A stretch of DNA of 35,497 bases from Chloroflexota bacterium (GCA_023473795.1 JAMCYS010000102.1:1-35497); one strand, 5' to 3'. Counted from the first letter of the stretch, positions 24,315 through 33,518 are shown. Notes: generated by a model not told the origin, from the letters alone. Translations and numbers: made by a program.

Positions 24315-26117
24315 TTACTCCAGTTTGAGCACCGCCATGAAGGCTTCCTGGGGGATCTCGACGTTGCCCACTCGCTTCATGCGCTTCTTACCTTCGGCCT
24401 GCTTCTCCAGCAGCTTGCGCTTGCGCGTGATGTCGCCGCCGTAGCACTTTTCCAGCACGTTCTTGCGCAGGGCGGCGATGTTCTCGCGGGCGATGACCTT
24501 GCTGCCGATGGCCGCCTGAATCGGCACCTCGAACAGTTGGCGGGGGATGAGTCGGCGCAGTTTCTGCACCAGCTCCCGCCCGCGCGCGTAGGCTTTGTCT
24601 TTGTGGGTGATCAGCGAGAGCGCGTCCACCGGCACGCCGTTCACCAGCACGTCGAGCTTCACCAGGTCCGAGGGTCTGTAATCCTCGAAGGAGTAGTCGA
24701 GCGAGGCGTAACCCTGGGTGTGCGACTTCAACTCGTCGTAGAAGTCCACCAGCATTTCGGAGAGTGGTAGGTCGTAGCTGAGCAACACTCGCTGCTCGTC
24801 CAGGTACTCCATCCGCTCGAAAACGCCGCGCCGGCCGGTGACCAGCTCCATGATCTGGCCGATGTACTGGCTGGGCGAGATGACGCTGATCTTGACCCAC
24901 GGCTCGGCGATCTCCGCCACCTGCGCCTCGTCGGGCAGGTCGGCGGGGCTGTCCACGTACTTCTCCTCGCCGGTCGTGCTGGTCACCTTGTACTCCACGC
25001 TCGGCGCGGTGAACAGCAGATTGAGCCCGTACTCGCGCTCCAGACGCTCCTGGACGATCTCCATGTGCAGCAGACCCAGGAAGCCGCAGCGGAAGCCGAA
25101 GCCCAGCGCCTGCGAGGTTTCCGGCTCGTAGCCGAGAGCGGCGTCGTTGAGGCGCAGCTTGTCCAGAGCGTCGCGCAGCGGGCCGTAGTCGTTGGACTCC
25201 ACGGGATAGAGCCCGGCGAAGACCATCGGCTTGGCGGGGCGGTAGCCCGGCAGCGGCTCCGCGGCCGGTTGGGCGGCGTCGGTAATCGTGTCGCCCACCT
25301 GCGAGTCCTGCACTTGCTTGAGCCCGGTGGCGACGTAACCAACCTCGCCCGCGGCGAGCTCCTCTACCGCCGTCATCTCCGGCGTGAAGAAGCCCACCTC
25401 CAGAGCCTCGCTTTTCTGTTCCGTGCCCATCATCAAGATGTTTGTGCCGGCGTGGATGGAGCCGTCCACCACGCGCACGTAGGCCACCACGCCCTTGTAA
25501 GGGTCGTAGTGCGAGTCGAAGATCAGCGCCCGCAGGGGTTGGTGCAGGTTGCCGCTCGGCGGCGGCACGTGCTGGACGATGGCCTCCAGCACCGCCTCGA
25601 TGCCCAGGCCGGTTTTGGCCGAAGTGTAGACGATCTGCTCCGCCGGCAGGCCGATCACGCGCACGATTTCGTCGGCCACCTGCTCGGGCCTGGCGTTGGG
25701 CAGGTCGACTTTGTTGATCACAGGCACGATGGCCAGATCGTTGTCGAGCGCCAGGTAGGTGTTGGCCAGCGTCTGCGCCTCGATGCCCTGGGCGGCGTCG
25801 ACCACCAGCACGGCGCCTTCGCAGGCCGCCAGGCTGCGACTCACCTCGTAGCCGAAGTCCACGTGGCCGGGAGTGTCGATAAGGTTCAGCTGGTAGGTGC
25901 GGCCGGTGCGCCGGCTCGTGTAGGCCATGCGCACGGCCCGGGCCTTGATGGTGATACCCTTCTCCCGCTCCAGGTCCATCGAATCCAGGACCTGATCCAC
26001 CATCTGGCGCTGGCTGATGGTGCCGGTGGTTTCGAGCAGACGGTCGGAGAGGGTGGTTTTGCCGTGGTCGATGTGGGCCACGATCGAGAAGTTGCGGATG
26101 TCGCTTTGGCTAGTCAT
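24315..26117 (-). CDS. lepA: Elongation factor 4 (LepA), ribosome back-translocating GTPase
   Basis: The 600-residue protein is the normal length for LepA. The G motifs are AHIDHGKTT (near residue 14), DTPGHVDF (near 80) and NKVDLPNA (near 133). The EF-G-like domains follow, and the LepA-specific C-terminal domain is visible in [25 protein letters not shown]. It binds ribosomes and helps them under stress or during assembly. The ATG at 26117 lacks a Shine-Dalgarno sequence and follows a TATAAT box by ten bases. Confidence 0.98.
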   Translation of the reverse strand: MTSQSDIRNFSIVAHIDHGKTTLSDRLLETTGTISQRQMVDQVLDSMDLEREKGITIKARAVRMAYTSRRTGRTYQLNLIDTPGHVDFGYEVSRSLAACEGAVLVVDAAQGIEAQTLANTYLALDNDLAIVPVINKVDLPNARPEQVADEIVRVIGLPAEQIVYTSAKTGLGIEAVLEAIVQHVPPPSGNLHQPLRALIFDSHYDPYKGVVAYVRVVDGSIHAGTNILMMGTEQKSEALEVGFFTPEMTAVEELAAGEVGYVATGLKQVQDSQVGDTITDAAQPAAEPLPGYRPAKPMVFAGLYPVESNDYGPLRDALDKLRLNDAALGYEPETSQALGFGFRCGFLGLLHMEIVQERLEREYGLNLLFTAPSVEYKVTSTTGEEKYVDSPADLPDEAQVAEIAEPWVKISVISPSQYIGQIMELVTGRRGVFERMEYLDEQRVLLSYDLPLSEMLVDFYDELKSHTQGYASLDYSFEDYRPSDLVKLDVLVNGVPVDALSLITHKDKAYARGRELVQKLRRLIPRQLFEVPIQAAIGSKVIARENIAALRKNVLEKCYGGDITRKRKLLEKQAEGKKRMKRVGNVEIPQEAFMAVLKLE

Positions 26118-26127
26118 ACAGGGGGAG

Positions 26128-26133
26128 ATTATA
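26128..26133 (-). promoter_or_regulatory. -10 box (TATAAT) of lepA, near-leaderless
   Basis: A consensus TATAAT ends ten bases before the lepA ATG. The spacer CTCCCCCTGT has no purine-rich site, so the mRNA should have a leader of only a few bases. The -35 position (TCGCTT at 17-base spacing) is poor. Confidence 0.45.
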
Positions 26134-26168
26134 GCCTGCGGGGCAGACAGAAGCGAGCCGGGCCGTGA

Positions 26169-26558
26169 CTACAGTCTGGCTCGAACGAACTCGACAACGG
26201 CGGCCGCCATTCCGTGGGCAGCCTCGGCCTCCGCTGGCTCGGGATCGTCGGCGGCGCCCGGGTACCGATACCGGGAAATGAAAGGGTTCAGTTGCGCGGC
26301 TGGCACTTCAAGGTCAGCGAAGCCCGCATCCAGCTGTTTGCAGTACGACACGAGTCTCGGCAGTTCGTGCGTCTTGGGAAAAGGTTCTTCTCGCGATACC
26401 AAGTAAGCCTTGAGAGCCTTTTCGGCGGCCTGCTGAGAATGAAACAAGCTGGTAGCAGGCAACAAGAGCGGGCCGGCGATGGTCAAACCCGCAGCGGCCA
26501 AGTCCTCCTCAGCGTGGCGCAACCACAGCCGAGCTTCCTCCGCGGCCTCAGGCGGCAT
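26169..26558 (-). CDS. HEPN-domain protein, partner of the adjacent MNT protein
   Basis: The 129-residue helical protein has the HEPN pattern: WLRHAEEDLAAA, FHSQQAAEKALKAYLVSREEPFPKTHEL, and a C-terminal VVEFVRARL. HEPN proteins paired with minimal nucleotidyltransferases often form toxin-antitoxin or regulatory modules. The RNase-type Rx4-6H motif of HepT toxins is not visible, so toxin activity is uncertain. The gene overlaps the 3' end of the MNT gene by 11 bases, a sign of coupling. An ungapped paralogue of equal length lies at 28948-29337. Confidence 0.85.
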   Translation of the reverse strand: MPPEAAEEARLWLRHAEEDLAAAGLTIAGPLLLPATSLFHSQQAAEKALKAYLVSREEPFPKTHELPRLVSYCKQLDAGFADLEVPAAQLNPFISRYRYPGAADDPEPAEAEAAHGMAAAVVEFVRARL

Positions 26559-26922
26559 ACAACACCTTCCCCTCCCGCAGTATCGTGGCAGGCAAAGAGG
26601 CTCTTGCTCTGGCTCGACGTCGGAACTCCTCCTCCGGCATAAAGAGTAGGTCGAGCGAGAAGCCGCGGTCTACGCCCACTACGGCATAGGCTCGCTGGGC
26701 CAGACGATAGTCCCGCTCCTCGGCACTGGTCATCACGATCATCAGGTCCACATCGCTGTCGGGGGTCGCTTCGCCGCGCGCCTGCGAGCCGAAGACGTAG
26801 ATGCGCTCCGGCTGGAAGTGCTCGACCAGGCGCTGGACGACGCGCGCCAGCTCCGCCACCTGCGCCTCGGCCAGGTGCGGCAGCTCCTGCCGGATGCGCT
26901 CTGCCAGGCTCATTTCGCTCAT
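26548..26922 (-). CDS. Minimal nucleotidyltransferase (MNT) protein
   Basis: The 124-residue protein has the polymerase-beta-type nucleotidyltransferase signature GSQARGEATPDSDVDL (G45-S46, then D57 and D59 as metal ligands). MNT proteins of this kind can transfer AMP to a partner HEPN toxin. It is the first gene of the pair, with a TATAAT box at 26952-26947 and a GGGGAAG site at the ATG. A second in-frame ATG lies three codons later. Confidence 0.88.
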   Translation of the reverse strand: MSEMSLAERIRQELPHLAEAQVAELARVVQRLVEHFQPERIYVFGSQARGEATPDSDVDLMIVMTSAEERDYRLAQRAYAVVGVDRGFSLDLLFMPEEEFRRRARARASLPATILREGKVLYAA

Positions 26923-26946
26923 CTTCCCCGCCTTCCTTCAGGCCCC

Positions 26947-26952
26947 ATTATA
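26947..26952 (-). promoter_or_regulatory. -10 box (TATAAT) of the MNT-HEPN operon
   Basis: Consensus TATAAT about 24 bases before the MNT start at 26922. No good -35 at the normal distance. Confidence 0.4.
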
Positions 26953-26974
26953 GCGCGGCTGCCCGGGCCTCGCC

Positions 26975-28528
26975 CTAAGGGAGCGCCTCCTGACGGGCAT
27001 AGACCAGCGATTGGCCGTCCTCGTAGACCTTGGTCCAGGCGGGGGAGCGCTGGACGGCGGCCAGCAGCGGGCCCTGGAGCTCGCCCACGCCCGGGTCCTT
27101 GGCCAGCAGCAGGTGGCGGATGCCGTACTTCGCCAGGAGGGCCTCCCAGTCGTTGGCGGTCGAGGTCAGCAGGTAGTCCTGCCAGACCCCCAAGGGGTAG
27201 AGCTCGGTTCGGCCGTCGACGAACACCGGCTGCCGGGAACGCGAGGCCCAGATCAGGTAGCCGCCGTAGCTGTCCGGGTGGAAAAGACGCTGGTCGCGCA
27301 AATTGGCGTTGACGTACTCCACCGCCGCTACCGGCGTGGTGGGCTCCAGCAGCGCCCGCCAGTCGGGGGGCAGCGGCAGCCCCTGCTTCAGCCAGGGCGT
27401 GGTGAACAGGCCGAGCCCCAGCAGCAGCCCCGCCAGCGCGTAGTTGGCCGCCAGCGCCGGCCGCTGGAGTTTGGGACGGACAAGGGCAGTCTGGGAGCCC
27501 CGGCGCGCTCTCGCCCGCCAATCGGCGTCAAGCACGGCCAGTTGCTGCGCCAGCAGCGGGGTGGCGACGATGCCGAACCAGACGGAGTTGCGCCCCGCCT
27601 GCAGCGCCAGCACGGCAAAGACAAGGAAGAGCGCCGCGTCCGTGAGATCCACGGCCCGCGGCGCCAGGGCAAAGAGCCCGGCGCAGCCCAGCAGCAAAGC
27701 GAAGAGCGGCATGCTCTGGGGGTCGCGAATGCTGGGGGCCAGCCACTCCGCGATGGCGGTCTGGTTGAGCGGGTTGCGCATCACCGCCAGCCCGAACTCA
27801 ATGAAGCCCGCGCCCCAGGGATTGAGCAACAGCGCCGGCACCATCAGCGCCACGGCCACTGCCAGGCGCAGGGCGTCGCGCCGGGCCAGCGCCCGTTCCG
27901 GCCACCAGCCCAGCCAGGCTTTGCATAGCTCACAGGCGGCGACCAGACCGGCGGCAGCCACGCCCAGCACGACCGAGCCGTGAACGTTTACCCAGAGCGC
28001 CGCCAGCCCCGGCAAGAGCCAGACCGCGCGCGAGGGGGACCGGCGATAGCGGCCGAGCAGCCAGAGCGCGCAGGCGAAGAAGAGGAAACCCAGCACTTGC
28101 GGTCGCACGTCGCGGTTGGCCAGAGCTACGAACATGCCGAACATGGCGGCCAGCGCCGCCAGACGCATGTCACCGCTGGCCCGGTAAGCCATGGCCAGCA
28201 CCAGCGCCGCCGTCGCCGTGAGTAGAAGCGCGTTGGCCAGCAGCGCCAGCTCTACCCCGCCCAGGGAGTAGACCCCGTACAAGTACAGCTCGCCCAGCCA
28301 CTCGTGGTAAGGATAGTAGCGGCCCGCGGCGACGAATGAATAGGCATCGGTCGTGGGTATCTGCTGTGTCGTGGCGATAACCTGGCCGGACTTGAGGTGC
28401 CACCAGAAGTCGCTGAGCGCGATGGGGCTGCGGTTGCAGGTGACGAAGGTGACGGTGAGAGCGGCCAAGGCCCAGACCTGGGCCAGGCCCAGCTCGGGCA
28501 GACCGCGCCCGCGTCCCTGCCTCGCCAC
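26975..28528 (-). CDS. Polytopic membrane protein, GT-C-like, unknown substrate
   Basis: The product has about 517 residues from a GTG at 28528, with GGGGAGGGG five bases upstream; the frame also allows a GTG at 28549. Some ten hydrophobic helices span the first 380 residues. The first outer loop reads SDFWWHLKSGQVI...TTDAYSF and then YHEWLGELYLY, a pattern seen in families of lipid-linked-sugar transferase type. The soluble C-terminus contains FVDGRTELYP and ends VYARQEALP. A plausible role is adding sugars to envelope components, inferred only from the fold-like layout. Confidence 0.7.
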   Translation of the reverse strand: MARQGRGRGLPELGLAQVWALAALTVTFVTCNRSPIALSDFWWHLKSGQVIATTQQIPTTDAYSFVAAGRYYPYHEWLGELYLYGVYSLGGVELALLANALLLTATAALVLAMAYRASGDMRLAALAAMFGMFVALANRDVRPQVLGFLFFACALWLLGRYRRSPSRAVWLLPGLAALWVNVHGSVVLGVAAAGLVAACELCKAWLGWWPERALARRDALRLAVAVALMVPALLLNPWGAGFIEFGLAVMRNPLNQTAIAEWLAPSIRDPQSMPLFALLLGCAGLFALAPRAVDLTDAALFLVFAVLALQAGRNSVWFGIVATPLLAQQLAVLDADWRARARRGSQTALVRPKLQRPALAANYALAGLLLGLGLFTTPWLKQGLPLPPDWRALLEPTTPVAAVEYVNANLRDQRLFHPDSYGGYLIWASRSRQPVFVDGRTELYPLGVWQDYLLTSTANDWEALLAKYGIRHLLLAKDPGVGELQGPLLAAVQRSPAWTKVYEDGQSLVYARQEALP

Positions 28529-28578
28529 CTGCCCCTCCCCAGCGGCCACTCACAGCCGCGGCTCGTACTTGCCTGGCG

Positions 28579-28607
28579 ATTATAGGCTATGAATGCCCCT
28601 TAGCCAA
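28579..28607 (-). promoter_or_regulatory. Promoter of the polytopic membrane protein gene
   Basis: TTGGCT (28607-28602), a 17-base spacer and TATAAT (28584-28579) on the minus strand form a good sigma-A promoter about 45 bases upstream of the GTG at 28528. Confidence 0.6.
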
Positions 28608-28744
28608 GCGTAGGGATGGTTAGCGAACGGTAACGGCAGCCACCCAATGGGGGCAGGCCGCATTGGGGAGACTGCTCACCGCCTGCCAGATTCCGTACGC
28701 GTTGCCAAGGGGCTGTCCTCCCCGCCTTGAAAGACGAGGGTAGG

Positions 28745-28781
28745 GGTCCCCTTTGGGGGTAGAGGTCCCCTCTGGGGTGAG
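28745..28781. repeat. Two-copy tandem hairpin repeat in a 400-base gap
   Basis: GGTCCCCTTTGGGGGTAGA is followed by GGTCCCCTCTGGGGTGAG, two imperfect copies that each form a small CCCC/GGGG hairpin. The surrounding gap (28608-28947) also holds a GCCGGGC...GCCCGGCGCTAC hairpin (28867-28889) of the family at 816-864. No gene is supported there. Confidence 0.55.
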
Positions 28782-28947
28782 GGACGGGCCATGAATGGCC
28801 GAGCGCGGCCTGTGCACTTGGGTTGAGTCGGACCTGCAGCGCAGGAATGAGGGCCTTCCGGCCGGAGCCGGGCACAAGGCCCGGCGCTACGACTTGTTGC
28901 CGCCGTGGCCAGCTCCCCGCGTGCAGGGTGGAACCCCTGTCGCCAAG

Positions 28948-29337
28948 TTACAGCCGAACGCGGACGAATTCCACCACGCCCGCGGCCAGCTCCAGCGCGA
29001 TCTCGGCCTCCCGCTGGGCGGGCTCGAGCGGCCTGCCCGGGCGCAGGTAGCGCGCCAGGTAGGGTTGCAGGGTGGTGGCGGCCGTTTCCAGCAGTCCGAA
29101 CTCCTCGTCCAGCTGCTGGCAGAGGGCCAGGAGCACGGAGAGGTCCTGGATGCCCGCGAAAGCGGTGTCCCGTGAGGCCAGATAGGCCTGCAGGGCCTTG
29201 GCCGCCGCCTGCTGGCCGCGGAAGGCCGCGTCGCCCGGCAAGCTGAATTGCCCCTGCAAGGCAGCTTCCGCCGCCGCCAGATCGTCGTCGGCCTCGGCCA
29301 GCAGCGCCTCGGCCTCGCCTTCGCCCTCAAGAACCAT
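28948..29337 (-). CDS. Orphan HEPN-domain protein
   Basis: This 129-residue protein aligns without gaps to the HEPN protein at 26169-26558: FRGQQAAAKALQAYLASRD against FHSQQAAEKALKAYLVSRE at the same residues, and VVEFVRVRL against VVEFVRARL at the end. The KTHEL motif at 62-66 is changed to GIQDL, and H40 to R. No nucleotidyltransferase gene adjoins it; its neighbour is a transporter gene 21 bases upstream. GGAGGGG precedes the ATG. It looks like a duplicated HEPN copy that lost its partner, or a stand-alone derivative. Confidence 0.75.
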   Translation of the reverse strand: MVLEGEGEAEALLAEADDDLAAAEAALQGQFSLPGDAAFRGQQAAAKALQAYLASRDTAFAGIQDLSVLLALCQQLDEEFGLLETAATTLQPYLARYLRPGRPLEPAQREAEIALELAAGVVEFVRVRL

Positions 29338-29357
29338 CGCACAGCCCCTCCAGGGCC

Positions 29358-29363
29358 ATTATA
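29358..29363 (-). promoter_or_regulatory. -10 box of the orphan HEPN gene, overlapping the transporter stop codon
   Basis: TATAAT here includes the TAA stop codon of the EamA gene (GTA TAA). Transcription would begin close to the ribosome-binding site at 29345-29351. No good -35 is seen. Confidence 0.35.
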
Positions 29364-30294
29364 CCGTGCCGCCGGCCCTTTCGTCCGGGGCGCGTCGAGT
29401 CGGCGCGCCATTCGGGGGCCGCCACACCGTGACGACGGCCACGCCGAGGAAGATCAGGGCGCCGCCGGCGAAGAAGGCGGCGCCGAGCTGCTCACCCAGC
29501 AGCAGCCAGCCCAGGAATCCCCCTACCACCGGCTGGGCGAAGAAGAAGATGCCGGCCACGGCGGAATCGAGCAAAGCCATGCCCAGGTTCCAGAGGTAGA
29601 AGGCGCCGGCGGTGGAGATCACGCCGATGTAGAGCACGCCTAACAGGACCAGCGGGGTCGGTGGGGGCGGCGGCCCGACTACGGCCAGCTCCCCGGCCGC
29701 CAGCGGGGCGGTGAAGCAGAGCCCGAACAGCGTCGCGTAAGTGGTCACAGTCAGCACCGAGTAGCGGCGCGACGCCTTCTTGGCCAGCACGGAGTAAAGC
29801 GCCCAGGTGATCGCGGCCAGCACCAGAAAGGCATTGCCCAGGGCCAGGTCCGGGGCCAGGCTGATCGCGGACGGGTCCGAAACCACCAGCACGCCCAGCG
29901 TGGCCAGGGCCAGACCGAAGAGGCGCGGCCTTGTCGCCTTCTCGCCCAGCAGCCAGCGGGCGAAGACGACCACCAGGGCCGGCGTGGCGCTGGTGATGAG
30001 CGCCCCATTGGCCGCGGTGGAGAGCTTCGTGCCCGCGAATTGAGCGCCGATGGACACCGTGAACCCCACGAGCCCGAGCAACGCCAGCGCCGGCAGGTCG
30101 CGGCGGGCCACCGGCCGCCCGCGCGTCAAGAGCAGAATCGCCCCCAGCGTGGCCAGGCCGATGGCGAAGCGCAGCACCACCAGAGTCAGGGGTGGCACGA
30201 AGTAGAGGACGTACTTGCTGACGACGTAGAGGCCGCCCCAGATGGCGGCGGCGAGGAAGGCGCTGGCGGCTCCGAGCAGGTTCACGAGGGGCAA
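29359..30294 (-). CDS. EamA/DMT-superfamily transporter
   Basis: The 311-residue protein has ten predicted membrane helices in two EamA repeats. Typical pieces are ALWGG-like AAAIWGGLYVVSKYVL in helix 1, the first-repeat end FAGTKLSTAANGALITSATPALVVVFARWLLGE, and AGAFYLWNLGMALLDSAVAGIFFFAQPVVGGFLGWLLLGE in the second repeat. The family exports metabolites or amino acids or imports sugar phosphates; the substrate is unknown. The start is a TTG at 30294 or a GTG at 30285; neither has a strong ribosome-binding site. Confidence 0.9.
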   Translation of the reverse strand: MPLVNLLGAASAFLAAAIWGGLYVVSKYVLYFVPPLTLVVLRFAIGLATLGAILLLTRGRPVARRDLPALALLGLVGFTVSIGAQFAGTKLSTAANGALITSATPALVVVFARWLLGEKATRPRLFGLALATLGVLVVSDPSAISLAPDLALGNAFLVLAAITWALYSVLAKKASRRYSVLTVTTYATLFGLCFTAPLAAGELAVVGPPPPPTPLVLLGVLYIGVISTAGAFYLWNLGMALLDSAVAGIFFFAQPVVGGFLGWLLLGEQLGAAFFAGGALIFLGVAVVTVWRPPNGAPTRRAPDERAGGTV

Positions 30295-30337
30295 GTCTAG
30301 CCTGTCGCACCTGCGGAGGCAAGCTGGGCGGGGCCAC

Positions 30338-30390
30338 GGGTTCCTTCCCCCTCTGGAGGAGAAGGAACCCCCTCTCCCTTTGGGAGAGGG
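30338..30390. repeat. Two adjacent hairpins between the SDR and EamA genes
   Basis: GGGTTCCTTC (30338-30347) and complement (30361-30370) form one stem; CCCTCTCCC-TTT-GGGAGAGGG (30370-30390) forms the next. The second is a widely occurring CTCTCCC/GGGAGAG repeat. The rest of 30295-30609 has no supported gene. The pair could end the SDR transcript. Confidence 0.6.
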
Positions 30391-30609
30391 TTGGGATGGG
30401 GGAGGAAACCCTTATCCTGCCCTCTCCGTTGCATTCTGTAAAAGCCCCTACTCCGGTCCGAGGCACCCGCGAACTCGGTCGCGCTAGCGGTGGCTGTCAT
30501 ACCCAGTACGGCATACGGGCTAACGGTTGCCTGTCCTCGATGCCCTCTTCGGAACTTTCTCGCGGCACGCATTGAAGTAGTGAATAGGGGAATCATCGCC
30601 AACCGGCTC

Positions 30610-31395
30610 CTAGAGATACGACAGCCGACGAGTGACGCCGCCGTCGACTGTGACCACCTCTCCCGTAATGTAGCTGGCTTCATCGCCGGCGAGATAGGCG
30701 ATTAGCGCGGCGACGTCTTCGGCCCTGCCCAGCCGGCCCATCGGCGTCTTCTCGATCTGGACATTGCGGTCGATGGACCTGTCCAGTGCAAAGTGCTCGA
30801 CCTCGATGGCGCCGGGGGCGACGGCGTTCACTGTAATGCCGTGTCTCCCCAACCTTACGGCCGCCGCGTAGGTAAGGGACTCAACTGCGCCCTTCGCTGC
30901 TGTGTACGCGGGGTCCCTCTCGGAGGTAACTCGCGCCTGGATGGAACTGATATTGATGATCCTCCCGCCCTGGCCGCGGGCGACCATATGCCTGGCGGCT
31001 GTCTGCAGGGCCAGGAAGACGGCGGTGACGTTGACTGCCATGTGCTCTTCGAACAGCTCGCGCGAGCACTCCTCCAGGAAGGCATGCTTGAGCACGACGG
31101 CGGCGTTGTTGACCAGGATGTCAACTCTGCCGTAGCGACTAACAGCTTCCTCCACCACGGCCGCCGCCAGGCCTGGATCGGACGCGAAATCGGCCGCCAC
31201 GGTTTCCACCTGCCGGCCGCTCTTTCTGATTTCCCCCACCGCCTCGTCCATCTGCGGCCTGAACGTGCGGTAGTGCAGAAAGAGGTCGGCGCCCTGAAGC
31301 GCCAGGCGCCTGGCCGTGCCCAGGCCAATGCCCGAGCCGGCCCCACTGACCACGGCTACTTTGCCGCCGAGGTCTCCTAGCCTGGTTCCCTCCAC
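30610..31395 (-). CDS. Short-chain dehydrogenase/reductase (classical SDR)
   Basis: The 261-residue enzyme starts at a GTG with GGGGAGG eight bases upstream; an ATG at 31416 opens the same frame but precedes that site. It has the cofactor-binding SGAGSGIG (17-24), NNAA (96-99), catalytic S150, Y164 and K168 (YTAAK), and the C-terminal ITGEVVTVDGG. It reduces or oxidises a carbonyl/alcohol with NAD(P)H. The gene follows the phosphodiesterase gene, separated by a strong hairpin, so co-transcription with the MttB-like and phosphodiesterase genes is likely only in part. Confidence 0.92.
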   Translation of the reverse strand: MEGTRLGDLGGKVAVVSGAGSGIGLGTARRLALQGADLFLHYRTFRPQMDEAVGEIRKSGRQVETVAADFASDPGLAAAVVEEAVSRYGRVDILVNNAAVVLKHAFLEECSRELFEEHMAVNVTAVFLALQTAARHMVARGQGGRIINISSIQARVTSERDPAYTAAKGAVESLTYAAAVRLGRHGITVNAVAPGAIEVEHFALDRSIDRNVQIEKTPMGRLGRAEDVAALIAYLAGDEASYITGEVVTVDGGVTRRLSYL

Positions 31396-31447
31396 GATTG
31401 ATTCCTCCCCCCGCATACCGCGACAAGAGCGGGCAATATCCGAATAT

Positions 31448-31488
31448 GGAGAGACCAGCCTAGCACTCAGGGCCAGGCTGGTCTCTCC
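31448..31488 (-). terminator. Perfect 14-base-pair hairpin between the phosphodiesterase and SDR genes
   Basis: GGAGAGACCAGCCT and its exact complement enclose 13 bases, starting two bases after the phosphodiesterase stop codon. On the minus strand ATATTCGGATATTG follows instead of a T-tract. It may be a terminator or an mRNA-stabilising hairpin. Confidence 0.55.
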
Positions 31489-31490
31489 GG

Positions 31491-33479
31491 CTAACAGGGC
31501 ACTACTTCCTCGGCCATCACGTCCCGCTCGTCAAAGAAGCGCTGGATCCATTTCTTGTACTGGCCCGTTGGCTTGTAGAAAGGCGTTTGCGTTGGGCGTT
31601 CGCGGGCGCCCTCGTGCCCAGCAAGGAGATCCCGTACAACTGTGCCCTGGTTCTGGGCTGGCGGCTCGATGCCCAGCAGGTGGGAGAGAGTCGGTGCCAC
31701 GTCGATCAATCTGATATCCCCGAGCTTCTCAGTCGGTCGGGTGTAGCCCCTCTTGACTCCGGGACCCGCGACCGTGAAGACCGCCTTCTGCGTGCCGTAC
31801 TTGCTCTCTGTAGTCGGAAGCATGCGCGCGTGGCCTGAGGACAGCGCTCCAAGGTTATCGGCCAGGGGCACGGGACTCTCGGCCTTGGCCATCTGGTAGC
31901 CCGATTCCAGCATCACTATCACGTCCCCCAGCTGGTCACCCCACAGGCCGATCAACTGGGCATCGCGCCTGGCAAGGGCCATGGCTACCACCGTCTGACC
32001 GTTCTTCTCATCTACCCAGGTTCGCAGTTCACGCAGGAGCTCGCGCTGGATCGCTAGGTACTCGGCCGAGTCGCGAGGGGCATTGATGTAGATGTTGAAC
32101 GGATCGAGGAACACTCCCTCGTGCAGCCAAACCTTGGTCTTGTCCCAATCGAGCTTGTTGTACCAGTCGCGGACAAGCATCGTCTTGGGGGTCCGCGGGT
32201 CCTTGAAGGCGAGAAGACCACGGTCGAAGAGGAAGCGCTCCATATGGACTTGACGGTTGATGGGCGAGCAGCCATGATCGGACACCATCACCACGTAGTC
32301 GTCGTCGGTCACTCCCTTGAGCAGAGTCTCCATCATGTGGTCGATGGCCTGGTAAGCCAACCTCACCTTGGCCCAGTGTTCCGGAGCCTTGCTTTCGTCG
32401 TAGCGGAACCAGTAGGGGTCTAGGTGCGCCAGATGATAATGGTTGACGTCATCGAGGAAATGCCAATGGCAGAAGAAAACGTCGCAGTCCTTCTTCTGGG
32501 TTAAATACAGTGCCGCCTTAGCCAGCCACTGCCCTTGGTAGTCGCCTTCCTCCACACACGTCTCGAAGTCGACGATGCCCAGCACGTCGAAGACCTGGCT
32601 AACGTGCTCCTGGTAAGGCCCGATCTGCTCGATCAGCTCGGCGCCTATATCGTCTGGCTCCGACCAGCCATCCAGTGGCATGATCTGCGAGCGGTAGAGT
32701 TTGAAGTCCTTGCCGTCGGGCGACAGCCCCGTCAATTTGAAGCGCACCGTGCCCCTCCGGTCGCCGAAGCCAACCGTGGCCCACTGGCTCCACTGGTTCA
32801 AGCGGGCCTCGCAGATGGCGGTCGCCAGGCCCTTCTCTCGGCAAATGACGGCGCGGTCGTAGCCGCGTTCATCCCCCAGCAAGATCACCTGCCAGGTCTG
32901 GAAGTGCTCCGCGTCCTTGGTAGTGATCGGGATGGGGGTCGTGAGCGGTGTCGGTCCGCGGTCTGGCAGCCCTTGCCAGCCCTCCACCGGCACCAGAGCC
33001 ACCTCTTTCAGGCTCTCGTTTCTCACCTCGCTCAGCGTCGCGTAGGCTTCGGCGGTAGCGAGCTCGTAAGGGCAGCCGCCGAAGATGGGCCCCGCGTTGC
33101 CGTCAAGAACGTAGCCTCGCTTCAGGCGTGACGGCGCCGTGCCCGGGTAGTGGAGAACGGCAGCCTTCAGACCCTGGCGCTCGGCCGCCTCCCACATGGT
33201 CTCGGCGTTGACGCCGAGCGAGGTAAGCGACGACACATCCTCCCCATCGGGCATGTGCACGAACCACGAAAGGATGCCGTGCGTGCCCGTATTGGCGCCC
33301 GTGGCTATCGACTGCCAGTTGTTTGGCGTGTAGCAGGGATAGGAAGCCAGCGCCTGGGAGACGGCGCTTCTTTCCAAGAGCCGCGCGATAGTAGGGATCG
33401 ATCCCTCCTCCGCAAGGTACTTGGTAAGCGGCAGGACCATCTGGTCGATACCCATGACGTAAAGCTTGCTTCTTCCCAC
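31491..33479 (-). CDS. Alkaline-phosphatase-superfamily phosphodiesterase, paralogue of the protein at 3982-5907
   Basis: The 662-residue protein starts at a GTG with AAGGAGG six bases upstream; the frame reaches 33512. Metal and nucleophile residues are D12 (VMGIDQ), T51 (PCYTPNNWQSIATG), the Asp/His pair in HWHFLDDVNHYH, SDHG, and the late His in SSGHARMLPT. The layout matches the paralogue through CLP/EPF-rich middle parts and FTVAGPGVKRG. No signal peptide. It lies 40 bases after an MttB-like gene and before an SDR gene, so a role in breaking down a methylated, phosphorylated compound is a reasonable guess, not shown. Confidence 0.88.
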   Translation of the reverse strand: MGRSKLYVMGIDQMVLPLTKYLAEEGSIPTIARLLERSAVSQALASYPCYTPNNWQSIATGANTGTHGILSWFVHMPDGEDVSSLTSLGVNAETMWEAAERQGLKAAVLHYPGTAPSRLKRGYVLDGNAGPIFGGCPYELATAEAYATLSEVRNESLKEVALVPVEGWQGLPDRGPTPLTTPIPITTKDAEHFQTWQVILLGDERGYDRAVICREKGLATAICEARLNQWSQWATVGFGDRRGTVRFKLTGLSPDGKDFKLYRSQIMPLDGWSEPDDIGAELIEQIGPYQEHVSQVFDVLGIVDFETCVEEGDYQGQWLAKAALYLTQKKDCDVFFCHWHFLDDVNHYHLAHLDPYWFRYDESKAPEHWAKVRLAYQAIDHMMETLLKGVTDDDYVVMVSDHGCSPINRQVHMERFLFDRGLLAFKDPRTPKTMLVRDWYNKLDWDKTKVWLHEGVFLDPFNIYINAPRDSAEYLAIQRELLRELRTWVDEKNGQTVVAMALARRDAQLIGLWGDQLGDVIVMLESGYQMAKAESPVPLADNLGALSSGHARMLPTTESKYGTQKAVFTVAGPGVKRGYTRPTEKLGDIRLIDVAPTLSHLLGIEPPAQNQGTVVRDLLAGHEGARERPTQTPFYKPTGQYKKWIQRFFDERDVMAEEVVPC

Positions 33480-33518
33480 CGATTTCCTCCTTGTTCGCTC
33501 GTACTCCCCCAAGAACTC

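Noticed and set aside
30297-30683. Minus-strand frame with HPNPLPKGEG
   Set aside because: A familiar false translation of CTCTCCC/GGGAGAG intergenic hairpins; it also overlaps the end of the SDR gene.
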